Of a DNA stretch of 35,703 bases, positions 26,837 to 34,953 are shown piece by piece (the first letter of the stretch is position 1; the number at the start of each line of letters is the position of its first letter). The position numbers and the translations under genes are program-made. The notes beneath the pieces were generated by a model. The model was not told the origin of the DNA, ran no database searches, and saw nothing but the letters and a program-made list of their open reading frames with translations. The stretch comes from Candidatus Sulfopaludibacter sp. SbA4 (GTDB lineage Bacteria > Acidobacteriota > Terriglobia > Bryobacterales > Bryobacteraceae), in contig OMOG01000135.1 of the NCBI GenBank assembly GCA_900290305.1, positions 1 through 35,703 on the forward strand, given 5' to 3'.

Positions 26837-26902
26837 GTCTTGCGAGAGGGTGTCCTCACCAAAACCCGCAGTGCGTAGGTCACGTCTTGCGAGAGGGTGT
26901 CC
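26816..26902 (-). repeat. 40-bp direct repeat (offset 47) at the ADOP start
   Basis: 26816-26855 equals 26863-26902 exactly, and similarity extends about ten bases further with two mismatches. It duplicates codons 2 to about 16 of the permease and shifts the frame. The two copies differ just past the exact part: one reads toward LVKRPGF, the other toward LVRTP, which is also a common ADOP sequence. That difference allows a join between two paralogues, in the cell or in the assembly, as well as simple slippage. Confidence 0.88.
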
Positions 26903-27066
26903 ATGGTGTTGGTGGATTGCTGCACGCGGCGGGCCGATTGGAATCGCGGCTGCTCAAGCACAGGCGAACCGAAGTGTGTGCGCTTGTGGGACTGCGGTGT
27001 TCGCTGGCGGACTGGCCTGTTCCGCCTCATCGAGTGGTGCTAGTCTCATAGCCAGGAGTAACCGTG

Positions 27067-27999
27067 ATGAAGCGCAGAGTATTCGTAGGAAGCGCCTTCG
27101 CCGGGATCGGGTTGACCGGTGCTTACGCCCAGCCGCCGAAGCCGAAAGCGGGCGATATCCCGATGAGGTTGTACGGCCGGACCGGCGTCAAAGTCAGCAT
27201 CATCGCGCAGGGCGGCGCCCGCATGGACTTGCATCCCGATGTCGCCGAGGCGGCAGCGCACGTGCGGCGGGTCTACGAGTTGGGCATCAATTATTTCGAC
27301 TGTGCGCGCTCGTACTGGAACGGCAATTCCGAAGAAGCTTACGGCATCGGCCTGGAAGGCGTCCGCAAGAACGTATTCCTCACCAGCAAGACCACCAAAC
27401 GCACGCGCCGCGAAACCGAGCAGGAACTGGCCCTGTCGCTGAAGTCGCTCAAGACCGACTACCTCGACATCTGGCAGATGCACGACGTGCGGAGCAAGGA
27501 AGACATCGACCGCATCCTCGCCCCCGGCGGCGCCATGGAGGCGTTCGAGGCTGCCAAAAAGGCGGGCAAGTGCCGCTTCATCGGATTCACCGGCCACTTC
27601 GACCCGGAGACTCATGCCGCCATGCTGAGGGCATACGACCACTGGGATTCCGTGCTGATGCCGGTGCATGCCGCGGACCACGCCTACCTCAGCTTCGAGA
27701 GGACGGCACTGCCGGTGGCGCTGGAGAAAGGCATCGGCATCCAGGCCATCAAGGTTTTCTGCAAGGCTTTCCTGCTGCGCGCGCTGAGCCCTCGCGAGTG
27801 CCTCACCTACACCCTCAGCATGGGCGTCCACGTGGCCATTTGCGGGGCCGGCACCGAGGGCCAGATGGCCGACAACATACGCACCGCGCAATCCTTCAAG
27901 CCGCTGGCGCCTTCGGATCTCGCGGACCTGCGCCGCAAGGCCATCGTCGGGCAGGGCGTGTACACCGGCCCCACCATGGAGTACTGGAAGAAGGCGTGA
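27067..27999 (+). CDS. Exported aldo/keto reductase family protein
   Basis: 310 residues from the ATG at 27067; AGGAG lies 8 nt before it. A GTG directly upstream at 27064 is a possible start too. A twin-arginine-like leader (MKRRVFVGSAFAGIGLTGAYAQ in part: KRRVFVGSA) suggests export after folding with cofactor. The AKR catalytic tetrad is complete: D78 and Y83 in FDCARSY, K108 in TSKTTK, H139 in WQMHDV. The family uses NAD(P)H to reduce or oxidise carbonyl compounds. The C-terminus GVYTGPTMEYWK resembles the short-form AKRs without a ferredoxin domain. The MFS transporter gene starts 7 nt later, so they form an operon. The substrate may be a sugar or sugar acid, by context only. Confidence 0.87.
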   Translation: MKRRVFVGSAFAGIGLTGAYAQPPKPKAGDIPMRLYGRTGVKVSIIAQGGARMDLHPDVAEAAAHVRRVYELGINYFDCARSYWNGNSEEAYGIGLEGVRKNVFLTSKTTKRTRRETEQELALSLKSLKTDYLDIWQMHDVRSKEDIDRILAPGGAMEAFEAAKKAGKCRFIGFTGHFDPETHAAMLRAYDHWDSVLMPVHAADHAYLSFERTALPVALEKGIGIQAIKVFCKAFLLRALSPRECLTYTLSMGVHVAICGAGTEGQMADNIRTAQSFKPLAPSDLADLRRKAIVGQGVYTGPTMEYWKKA

Positions 28000-28006
28000 G
28001 CGCCGC

Positions 28007-29209
28007 GTGAAGCCTTCGCCCCAACGCTGGTTGATGCTCGCGTTCGCCTTCTGGGCCACGGTGATCAACTACCTGGACCGCCAGACCCTCTCCGTGGCCG
28101 CGCCCGTGCTGCGCGACCAGTTTCACATGACCAACGTGGCCTACTCGCGGGTGGTGTTCGCCTTCATGCTGGCCTATACGATCATGAACGGAGCCTCCGG
28201 TCCGCTGATCGATCGTCTGGGCACGCGCCTGGGCTATGCGCTCACCATGGTGTGGTGGTCGGCGGCCGCGGTGCTGCACGCGTTGGCACACGGCGCGATG
28301 GGCCTCGGCGTGTTCCGCTTTCTCCTGGGCATGGGCGAGGCGGGGAACTGGCCGGCCGCCGTCAAAGTGGTCGCGGAGTGGTTCCCGGATCGCGAGCGGG
28401 CGCTGGCGGCCGGCTTGTTCAATGCCGGATCGTCGGTGGGAGCGATCCTGGCGCCGCCGGTGGTCGCGGCGATCCTGCTGCGCTTCGGATGGCGCACGGC
28501 CTTTGTGGCCGTCGGGGTCGCGGGCTTCGTGTGGCTGCTGCTCTGGTGGCCTGTCTACCGGACGCCTTGCGAGCCCTCAGGCGCGAAGGCCGCCGCTCCC
28601 GAACCGGTCTGGCAACTGTTCCGCACGCGCTTCGTATGGAGCTTCACCCTGTCCAAGATCTTCATGGACCCGGTCTGGTATTTCTACATCTTCTGGTTTC
28701 CCGAGTACCTGAAGCGCGCACGGAATTTCGATCTCGCCGCCATCGGGACGTACTCCTGGATTCCGTTCGCCGTCGCGGGCACGGGCAATCTGCTGGGCGG
28801 CTGGCTCTCGGGCTTCCTGCTGAAGCGCGGTTGCAGCATGACGGTGGCGCGGAAATCGGCGGTCACTTTTTTTGCCGCGCTGATGCTCTCGGCCATCCCG
28901 GCCGTGTTGGCGCGCGAGGCTTCGGTCTCCATCGCCCTGGTGTCGATCGCCATGTTGGGATATACCGGCAGCCTCGCCAACATGCTGGCCATGCCCGCCG
29001 ACGTGTTTCCCAAGCACGCCGTGGCCTCCGTCTACGGCCTCGCCAGCATGGGTGCGGGATTCGGTGGCATGCTGTTCACGCTGATCACGGGGTGGGTGGT
29101 GGACCACTATTCCTACACCCCGGTGTTCATCGGGTTCGGAATTCTGCCGCTGATTTGCGCCACGCTGCTGTGGACGTTGCTGGGGCCGCTTGTGCCGCGA
29201 AGGGCGTGA
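28007..29209 (+). CDS. MFS transporter, anion:cation symporter (hexuronate/ExuT-like) type
   Basis: 400 residues from a GTG, 7 nt after the aldo/keto reductase stop. Twelve hydrophobic segments can be traced. INYLDRQTLSVAAP in helix 1, the loop 2-3 stretch DRLGTRLGYAL and RFLLGMGEAGNWPAAVKVVAEWFPDRERALAAG are the signature of the ACS family, which includes ExuT and GudP. These import sugar acids such as galacturonate or glucarate with protons. Pairing with an exported oxidoreductase suggests uptake of an oxidised sugar, but that is inference. There is no nearby regulator. The downstream gene cluster is convergent. Confidence 0.88.
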   Translation: MKPSPQRWLMLAFAFWATVINYLDRQTLSVAAPVLRDQFHMTNVAYSRVVFAFMLAYTIMNGASGPLIDRLGTRLGYALTMVWWSAAAVLHALAHGAMGLGVFRFLLGMGEAGNWPAAVKVVAEWFPDRERALAAGLFNAGSSVGAILAPPVVAAILLRFGWRTAFVAVGVAGFVWLLLWWPVYRTPCEPSGAKAAAPEPVWQLFRTRFVWSFTLSKIFMDPVWYFYIFWFPEYLKRARNFDLAAIGTYSWIPFAVAGTGNLLGGWLSGFLLKRGCSMTVARKSAVTFFAALMLSAIPAVLAREASVSIALVSIAMLGYTGSLANMLAMPADVFPKHAVASVYGLASMGAGFGGMLFTLITGWVVDHYSYTPVFIGFGILPLICATLLWTLLGPLVPRRA

Positions 29210-29240
29210 GGGCCACCAGGCCAGGCACTTGGTCGAGAAA

Positions 29241-29486
29241 TTACTGATAGACGTCCGACCGGTGCCCTACCGTGAGGATTTCGAGACCGTCCTCGATGTA
29301 CTTGAAGATGATGCGATAGTCACCTACGCGCAACCGGTAGCATCCCTGCCATTCGCCTTGCATCGGCTCCACATCGCCCGTGCCACCCTCACCCAGCCGT
29401 GCGATCGTTTCCAGAATCCGTAGCGCGGTGGCACGATCGATCACGCGGAGTTGCGCTTGTGCTTCCCGCGTAAACGGAAAACGCAC
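29241..29486 (-). CDS. RelE/ParE-family toxin
   Basis: 81 residues, standard size. The RelE/ParE fold is indicated by FTREAQAQLRVIDRATALRILETI, a two-helix start (quoted in part: FTREAQAQLRVID), then GEWQGCYRLRVGDYRIIFKY and ILTVGHRSDVY. The YRLRVGDYRIIF strand and final HRxDVY are typical of the family, which includes mRNA-cleaving RelE and gyrase-poisoning ParE members. The closing HRSDVY and the arginines favour the RelE side. It starts 2 nt after the antitoxin stop and is surely co-transcribed with it. Confidence 0.88.
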   Translation of the reverse strand: MRFPFTREAQAQLRVIDRATALRILETIARLGEGGTGDVEPMQGEWQGCYRLRVGDYRIIFKYIEDGLEILTVGHRSDVYQ

Positions 29487-29488
29487 TG

Positions 29489-29707
29489 CTACTCCTTGCC
29501 GAGGACCTTCTCGACCATCTCCTCGTAGTTGCCACAGACGACGGTTTCACCAGCGTCCGCCTGCGCGATGCCCCGCCGGATGGACGCGGCGAACGTCGGC
29601 CCGACGGATTCCTGCGAAAGGAACTCCAAAAAACGACGCGCAGTGGGAAGCTCGGCATCGGGCAGCCGATCGACTAGGTGATAGAGTTCTTCGCGATTCG
29701 TCGCCAT
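29489..29707 (-). CDS. Antitoxin of the adjacent RelE/ParE pair
   Basis: 72 residues from the ATG at 29707; a GTG at 29728 would add seven residues (SRTDHI preceding). Small and acidic: NREELYHLVDRLPDAELPTARRFLEFL forms an N-terminal helical pair (in part: HLVDRLPDAELPTARRFL), and the C-terminus ETVVCGNYEEMVEKVLGKE is the likely toxin-binding tail. The order antitoxin then toxin with a 2-nt gap is the usual arrangement; it probably represses its own operon. The N-terminal LPDAELPTARRFLE pattern is known from many antitoxin-like proteins in Acidobacteriota and cyanobacteria. Confidence 0.8.
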   Translation of the reverse strand: MATNREELYHLVDRLPDAELPTARRFLEFLSQESVGPTFAASIRRGIAQADAGETVVCGNYEEMVEKVLGKE

Positions 29708-29724
29708 GATGTGGTCGGTCCTGC

Positions 29725-29781
29725 TCACAGTGTACCTCGAAGCCGGCCCGCCAGCGTCAGCAGGTCGTCCGCTATTCCCAC
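29725..29781 (-). pseudogene. 18-codon stub resembling the start of a HEPN-domain gene
   Basis: A GTG at 29781, overlapping the end of the upstream gene in another frame, opens MGIADDLLTLAGRLRGTL and stops at 29725-29727. This resembles, from memory, the N-terminus of small HEPN-like proteins that often follow the upstream gene type (IADDLL then LA). After about 14 residues similarity ends, and the toxin-antitoxin pair begins. It may be the truncated remainder of a HEPN partner replaced by the toxin-antitoxin pair. Low certainty. Confidence 0.3.
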
Positions 29782-30086
29782 GAGGGTTCCTTCAGCCTGT
29801 CTTCCTCGGACTTGAGCCGAAAATAGAAGAATGGAAAATACTCTGATTCGTATAATTGGAGGTCGCCGGTGATGGCGCCCTCGACACGGCGTGCGGCCTC
29901 GATGAACCTTTCACCGAGACCTAGGTCATCCGAAAGAACCACCCGAAAATAGATTGCCGGCTCGCCGGTCCAGTCCTCATCGAAGTTGTAGCGCACCCGG
30001 ACGACCTCGGGAAACTTCTTCACCGCTTGCTGCACCTTCTCGTCGAATTCCTTCAAATACGCCGGACTGAGTTTAGTGATCGGCAT
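29772..30086 (-). CDS. Small conserved hypothetical protein, possible partner of a HEPN-like gene
   Basis: 104 residues from the ATG at 30086, which is preceded by GGAGGCGGA; an upstream start at 30122 is open but overlaps the stop of the next gene. Visible features are LSPAYLKEFDEKVQQAV, VVRVRYNFDEDWTGEPAIYFRVVLSD, an acidic middle, and a tyrosine/phenylalanine-rich YESEYFPFFYFRLKSEEDRL ending in KEPSWE. It has no signal peptide or membrane segment. Proteins of this shape commonly precede a HEPN-domain gene, as far as I recall, and only a stub of such a gene follows here. The function is unknown. Confidence 0.7.
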   Translation of the reverse strand: MPITKLSPAYLKEFDEKVQQAVKKFPEVVRVRYNFDEDWTGEPAIYFRVVLSDDLGLGERFIEAARRVEGAITGDLQLYESEYFPFFYFRLKSEEDRLKEPSWE

Positions 30087-30118
30087 TCCGCCTCCATTCC
30101 CAGCATACCGCGCCCTAC

Positions 30119-33100
30119 TCACGGCACCGCCACAAACGGCACCATCGCCCGATTCATCGCGTCATTGAACTTCGTCACCTCGCCCCGCAATTTGTCCACG
30201 CGCTGCGACGCCTCGCCCACCGCCGTCTTCAGCAGCGCAATCTGCTTCAACTGCGTCTCACTCGGCGCCGCGGCGAGGCCCTCCAGCCCCGAGATCTGCG
30301 ACGAGATTCGCTGCATCAGCGCCGGTAGGACGAACGCCGGCTCGGGCTTGGCCAACTCCGCCTTCCGCTCCTCGGGCGACGGCACATCCAGGAAGTTCCG
30401 CAGCGCGAAGAGCGGCCGCAGATCGTCCAGCGACCCCTTCAGCGCATCCGCCATCTTCTTCACATCGTCCGGAATCTTCGGCGCATCGGGACGCTTCCAC
30501 GCAGTCATGAGCACGGTCAGCCCCGAATCCGCCGCGGTGAACCGCTTTCGCAATCCGTCCGCCTGCCTGGTCAACTCGACGAGCTGATTGATGGCCGCCC
30601 GCCGCTTGGCCCGGTCGGCCGCCGAGAACCACGTGATCCGCGGGTCTTCCTCCACCTGAAATTTCTTCGACGTCTTGTTCGCGCCGATCGCGATCTCCAC
30701 CGTGTACTCGCCCGGATCCACCAGCGGCCCGCCCATGTTCGGAGGGTCGCCGCCCGCCGCCGCGAAGCGCGCCGCAATGGCCTCTTCCTGGGCGGTCGGA
30801 GGCACCGGACGGTCCGCGCGCAAATTCCACGCCACGCGATTCACACCCGCCTCCACGGCACTGGGCTTCACCGCCGCCACCGGCTTCCCCGCCCCGTCCA
30901 GAATCGAAATCTTGACGTCCTTCAGGTCGGGCTTCTCCTTCGTCCAGAAATCCACGATCGCCCCGGCCGGCGGGTTCGCCCCGACAAACACATCGTGCGC
31001 GTCGAAATCCCGCTTGTGCGCCATGCGCCACATCGTGGCCGGCCGCACTTCGAACGCCTGCAGCGCGCTCCCCGCGGTCTTCGCCGTCATCTGCTCCAAC
31101 GCCGAAATGCTGTCCAGGATCCACACCGACCGCCCGTGCGTCGCCAGAATCAAATCGTTTTCCCGCGGATGAATCTGGATATCGTCCACCGGCACGCGCG
31201 GCAGATTGTTCTTCAGCTCCTGCCAGCTCTCGCCGCGATCGAACGACACATACAGCCCGAACTCGCCGCCCGCGAACAGCAGGTCGCGATTGCGCGGATG
31301 CTCGCGAATGGTGTGCAGCGCTCCCTGGTTTTTCGGAAGCCCGCTGGTGATGGCCTTCCACGTCTGCCCATAATCCGTGGTCTTGAACAGCCACGTCCCG
31401 AAATCGTCCGAGCGGTGCCCGTCGAAAGTCACATAGGCAGTCGCGGCGTCGTAGGCCGAAGCCAGCACCCGGCTCACGTACGTCCCCTTGGGAACCTCCG
31501 GCACGTTCGCCGCCACGTTCTTCCACGTCTCGCCATCGCGCGTGACCTGCAGATTGCCGTCGTCGGTCCCCGCCCACAGGACCCCGGCGCGCACGGAAGA
31601 TTCGCTCAGCGTGGTGATCGTCGGGAAGGAGCCCACGCCATCGTTGCGCGAGAGCATGGTCCGATCCTCCACCTTGCGCCCCATGATGCTGAGCGTCTTG
31701 CGGTCCACTCCCGAAGTCAGGTCGGGCGAGATCCGCTTCCAGTTGTCGCCCTGGTCCGTCGATTTGAAAACAAAGTTCCCGCCGTAGTAAATCGTCTTGC
31801 GGTCGTGCTTCGAAATCAGCACCGGCGAATTCCACTGGAACCGGTAGCGCGGCATCCGGTCGTCGTCTTCGAGCGGACGGATGCTGCGCACTTCGTGCGT
31901 GCGCAAATCGCGCCTCCCGATGTTGCCGTCCTGCGATTCCGCGTACACGATCCACGGCTCCTCGGGATCCACCGCCGCGTAAAATCCGTCCCCGCCCTGC
32001 ACGGTGTACCAGTCTTCGTTGGTGATGCCCCGCTGGTTGGTAGTGGCGCTCGGCCCGCACCAACTGCTGTTGTCCTGCAGCCCGCCGCAGACTTTATACG
32101 GCTTGGCCATGTCGTAGGCGATCTCGTAGAACTGCCCGATCGCGATCTGCTCGCGCGCGTCCCACGACCGTCCTCCGTCGCGGCTGAAATGGATGCCGCC
32201 GTCGCACCCCACGATCATGTTCTCGGAATTCGCCGGGTCGATCCAGATGGCGTGAAAGTCCACGTGAATCCGCGTCACCCGGTTGGTCACGAAGGTCTTG
32301 CCGCCGTCTTCCGAATACGCCATGTTCACGCCCGCCACCCAAATCCGCTGGTCGTTGTTGGGATCGATGCGCACCTGGCTGAAATACATCGGGCGCGGAT
32401 TCGTATTGCTCATCTTGACCCAGCTCTCGCCCTTGTCGTCGCTGCGCCAGATCCCCGATTCCTCGCTCTCCACCAGCGCGTACACCACGTTCGGATTGCG
32501 CCGGTACACATCCAGCGCGATGCGCCCCATCTCCCCTTTCGCGAGGCCGTTCGACAGCTTCTTCCACGTCGCGCCGCCATCCGTGGTGCGATAGATTCCG
32601 CTCCCCGGACCGCCTCCGTTGAAGCCGAACGGGGTGCGGCGCCGCTGGTACGCGGCCGCGTACAGCGTGTCCGGATTCATGGGATCCATGGCGATATCGG
32701 TCACTCCCGTATCGGGATTCACGTAGAGCACCTTGGACCACGTCTTGCCGCCATCCGTAGTCTTGAACAGGCCCCGCTCCTCGTTCGGCCCCCACAGCTT
32801 GCCCTGCGCCGCCACGTAGACCACGTTGGCGTTGGCTGGATGAATCACGATCCGCGGTACGTGGTAGCTCTCCTTGAGCCCCATGTTGGTCCACGTCTTG
32901 CCGCCGTCCGCGGATTTGTAAACTCCATTGCCCCACGAAGAGCTTTGCCGATTATTGCCCTCGCCCGTGCCGACCCAGACCACGTCGGGCTCCGACTGCG
33001 ATACCGTCACGTCCCCGATGCTCGAGACCGGCTGCTCGTCGAACACCGGCTTCCACGAGATCCCCGAGTTGATCGATTTCCACACTCCGCCCGATGCCGT

Positions 33101-33277
33101 GGCTGCATACACGATGTTCGTGTTGCTCTCCACCACCGCGAAATCGTCGATCCTCCCCCCCATGTTGGCGGGCCCGATTTCGCGGAATTTGAGGGACTTC
33201 AGCAGCTCGGCCTTAGGTCCGTTCTGTGCGAACGCCAGGGCCGGCACGATTACGCCAAGAAACAGGTAGCGCTTCAT
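30119..33277 (-). CDS. Secreted BNR/sortilin (VPS10)-like repeat protein
   Basis: 1052 residues from the ATG at 33277, chosen because it gives a signal peptide (MKRYLFLGVIVPALAFAQ). The open frame extends further upstream without looking like protein. About residues 25-750 carry many BNR/Asp-box repeats (SADGGKTWTNMG, TTDGGKTWSKVL, SRDGGRSWDAR, SFDRGESWQEL), the pattern of sortilin/VPS10-like and exo-alpha-sialidase-like propellers, here probably two. The C-terminal part has an FlgD-Ig-like sandwich (VKISILDGAGKPV, GVNRVAWNLR) and a helical tail. Such proteins are common in Acidobacteriota and Bacteroidota and are labelled glycosyl hydrolases without proof. No catalytic site is evident. It is divergent from the potassium channel gene. 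Confidence 0.85.
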   Translation of the reverse strand: MKRYLFLGVIVPALAFAQNGPKAELLKSLKFREIGPANMGGRIDDFAVVESNTNIVYAATASGGVWKSINSGISWKPVFDEQPVSSIGDVTVSQSEPDVVWVGTGEGNNRQSSSWGNGVYKSADGGKTWTNMGLKESYHVPRIVIHPANANVVYVAAQGKLWGPNEERGLFKTTDGGKTWSKVLYVNPDTGVTDIAMDPMNPDTLYAAAYQRRRTPFGFNGGGPGSGIYRTTDGGATWKKLSNGLAKGEMGRIALDVYRRNPNVVYALVESEESGIWRSDDKGESWVKMSNTNPRPMYFSQVRIDPNNDQRIWVAGVNMAYSEDGGKTFVTNRVTRIHVDFHAIWIDPANSENMIVGCDGGIHFSRDGGRSWDAREQIAIGQFYEIAYDMAKPYKVCGGLQDNSSWCGPSATTNQRGITNEDWYTVQGGDGFYAAVDPEEPWIVYAESQDGNIGRRDLRTHEVRSIRPLEDDDRMPRYRFQWNSPVLISKHDRKTIYYGGNFVFKSTDQGDNWKRISPDLTSGVDRKTLSIMGRKVEDRTMLSRNDGVGSFPTITTLSESSVRAGVLWAGTDDGNLQVTRDGETWKNVAANVPEVPKGTYVSRVLASAYDAATAYVTFDGHRSDDFGTWLFKTTDYGQTWKAITSGLPKNQGALHTIREHPRNRDLLFAGGEFGLYVSFDRGESWQELKNNLPRVPVDDIQIHPRENDLILATHGRSVWILDSISALEQMTAKTAGSALQAFEVRPATMWRMAHKRDFDAHDVFVGANPPAGAIVDFWTKEKPDLKDVKISILDGAGKPVAAVKPSAVEAGVNRVAWNLRADRPVPPTAQEEAIAARFAAAGGDPPNMGGPLVDPGEYTVEIAIGANKTSKKFQVEEDPRITWFSAADRAKRRAAINQLVELTRQADGLRKRFTAADSGLTVLMTAWKRPDAPKIPDDVKKMADALKGSLDDLRPLFALRNFLDVPSPEERKAELAKPEPAFVLPALMQRISSQISGLEGLAAAPSETQLKQIALLKTAVGEASQRVDKLRGEVTKFNDAMNRAMVPFVAVP

Positions 33278-33347
33278 GATTGGTCTCCGGTTCCTCATAG
33301 TGTACTCCGCGGTGAAGAATTCTTTTTGTTCCGCTAATCTCATACAT

Positions 33348-34259
33348 ATGCGGAAACCAAGCTTCGATCCCGGCCTGACCAACCAGTTCACCGGCTCCTT
33401 CCGGCGGGTCATTAATAAAGATGGCAGCTTCAACGTGCATCGCCGCGGCGCCACCTGGCGCGATTTCCATCCCTACCTGTATCTCATCAACATGAGTTGG
33501 CCGGGCTTTCTCGGCCTTATCTTCCTGGGCTACGTGTTGGGTAATACCGTCTTCGCGCTGGCCTATTGCGCCATCGGAATCGACCAGCTTCAGGGCGCAG
33601 AAGCGGCCACTTCGTTCGGCCGCTTTTTGAACGCGTTCTTTTTCAGCAGCCATACCCTGAGCACGGTGGGCTATGGCAACATCTCCCCCAAGGGGACCGT
33701 GGCCAACTTTCTGGCGGCCTTCGAAGCCCTGCTCGGCGTTCTGGGATTCGCCCTGGCCACGGGACTGTTATTCGGACGCGTCTCGCGGCCCTCCGCCCGC
33801 ATCGGCTTCAGCCCCAACATGCTGGTTGCCCCCTATCAGGACGGCCTCAGCCTGCAATTCCGCGTCGTCAACCTGCGAAAGAATTCGCTCATGGAGATCG
33901 AGGTCCGCACCATGCTGATGACCGTCGATCGCGAAAACGGCCAATCGAAACGCTCCTACAAGATGCTCCGCATGGAGCGCGATCAGGTCCTCTTTATGCC
34001 CCTCACCTGGACCATCGTCCACCCCATCGACGCCGAAAGCCCCCTCTCCGGCCTGACCGCCGAAGACCTGGACCGCCTCCAGGCCGAGTTCCTCATCCTC
34101 ATCAAAGCCTACGACGACACCTTCGCCCAGACCGTGCAGGCGCGCTACTCGTACCGCCACGACGAGATCGTCTGGGGCAAGCGCTTCGCCCCGGCCTTCT
34201 CCGTCGATGGCTCGGGCGACATGATCCTGGAAGTCGACAAAGTGGGAGATCTCGCATGA
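33348..34259 (+). CDS. KirBac-type inward-rectifier potassium channel
   Basis: 303 residues from the ATG at 33348, starting MRKPSFDPG. An N-terminal slide helix region (WRDFHPYLYLINMSW) leads into the first membrane helix (about 52-72). Then follow a pore helix and the K+ filter TVGYGN (106-111), and a second helix (VANFLAAFEALLGVLGFALATGLLFGR, in part FLAAFEALLGVLGFAL). The C-terminal ~170 residues are the cytoplasmic immunoglobulin-like Kir domain (ARIGFSPNMLVAPYQDG, LQFRVVNLRKNSLMEIEV). Tetrameric channel in the inner membrane; gating in KirBac homologues responds to lipids and pH. No regulator is adjacent. Confidence 0.92.
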   Translation: MRKPSFDPGLTNQFTGSFRRVINKDGSFNVHRRGATWRDFHPYLYLINMSWPGFLGLIFLGYVLGNTVFALAYCAIGIDQLQGAEAATSFGRFLNAFFFSSHTLSTVGYGNISPKGTVANFLAAFEALLGVLGFALATGLLFGRVSRPSARIGFSPNMLVAPYQDGLSLQFRVVNLRKNSLMEIEVRTMLMTVDRENGQSKRSYKMLRMERDQVLFMPLTWTIVHPIDAESPLSGLTAEDLDRLQAEFLILIKAYDDTFAQTVQARYSYRHDEIVWGKRFAPAFSVDGSGDMILEVDKVGDLA

Positions 34260-34300
34260 TCCCGATGCGCTTTCAACCCAATATCACTGGTGCAGATTTG

Positions 34301-34343
34301 GTGGGGCAGACCCCCTGGTCTGCGCGGGTCCCCCTGGACCCGC
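34301..34343 (+). repeat. Twin palindromes with a GTGGG leader
   Basis: GCAGACC-CCCT-GGTCTGC (34306-34323) is preceded by GTGGG at 34301-34305. GCGGGTCC-CCCT-GGACCCGC (34324-34343) follows at once with the same CCCT loop. Read on the minus strand the leader becomes the CCCAC tail seen at the other palindromes. It lies between the KirBac stop and the sigma factor start (34260-34395) and could end the channel transcript. Confidence 0.7.
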
Positions 34344-34395
34344 TCCCCAGCCCGTATCTTTTCTCCCCTCCCAGCGAATAGCATTCAGGTACGGG

Positions 34396-34953
34396 ATGCC
34401 GGACGACCAAGACAATCGACTCCTCACACAAGCCGCCGCCGGCGACACCCAGGCTTTCCGCACGCTGTTCGAACAGCACTCCGCAGCCCTCTTCCGCCTG
34501 GCCTATCACCTCACCGGCGCCATCGATGCAGCCGAGGACGTCGTCCAGGATTGCTTCCTGCGCCTCGTCCGCCACCCCGGACGATACGACCCGCGGCGCG
34601 GATCGCTTCGCCAGTACCTCTACGGAATGGTCCGCAACCTGGTCCGCCAGCGTTGGCAGGCCGAGGGCCGCCTGCTGGCGCTCGAAGATATTCTGCTCGA
34701 TGACGACCCCGCCGATGCGCCGCTGGACACCGCCCTGCAGGCCGAAGTCTCGGACGCCGTGCAGTCGGCAATCGCGGCCCTGCCGGCGCTCCAGCGCGAA
34801 GCCATCGTGTTGTTCGAATTCGAAGGCCTCTCGCTCGAGGAGGTGGCCGCCGCGGCCGGCTGCGATGCCGGCACCGTGAAATCGCGCCTGTACCGCGCGC
34901 GCGAGCGCTTGCGCCGGACCCTCGCGCCTTACGGAAAAGGAGTTTCTCAATGA
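34396..34953 (+). CDS. ECF-type RNA polymerase sigma factor
   Basis: 185 residues. Region 2 is clear: AFRTLFEQHSAALFRLAYHLTG, then DAAEDVVQDCFLRLVRHP with the -10-recognition helix, and GSLRQYLYGMVRNLVRQRWQ. Region 4 follows a short acidic linker: ALPALQREAIVLFEFEGLSLEEVAAAAGCDAGTVKSRLYRARERLRRTL (in part: EGLSLEEVAAAAGCDAGTV). There is no region 3, as expected for ECF factors. The stop overlaps the next gene's start as ATGA at 34950-34953, indicating translational coupling to a membrane protein that is the likely anti-sigma factor. The target promoters are unknown. Confidence 0.92.
   Translation: MPDDQDNRLLTQAAAGDTQAFRTLFEQHSAALFRLAYHLTGAIDAAEDVVQDCFLRLVRHPGRYDPRRGSLRQYLYGMVRNLVRQRWQAEGRLLALEDILLDDDPADAPLDTALQAEVSDAVQSAIAALPALQREAIVLFEFEGLSLEEVAAAAGCDAGTVKSRLYRARERLRRTLAPYGKGVSQ

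Noticed and set aside
30995-33337. 780-codon open frame antisense to the BNR/sortilin-like gene
   Set aside because: Histidine/arginine/valine-rich shadow of the repeated Asp-box coding strand.
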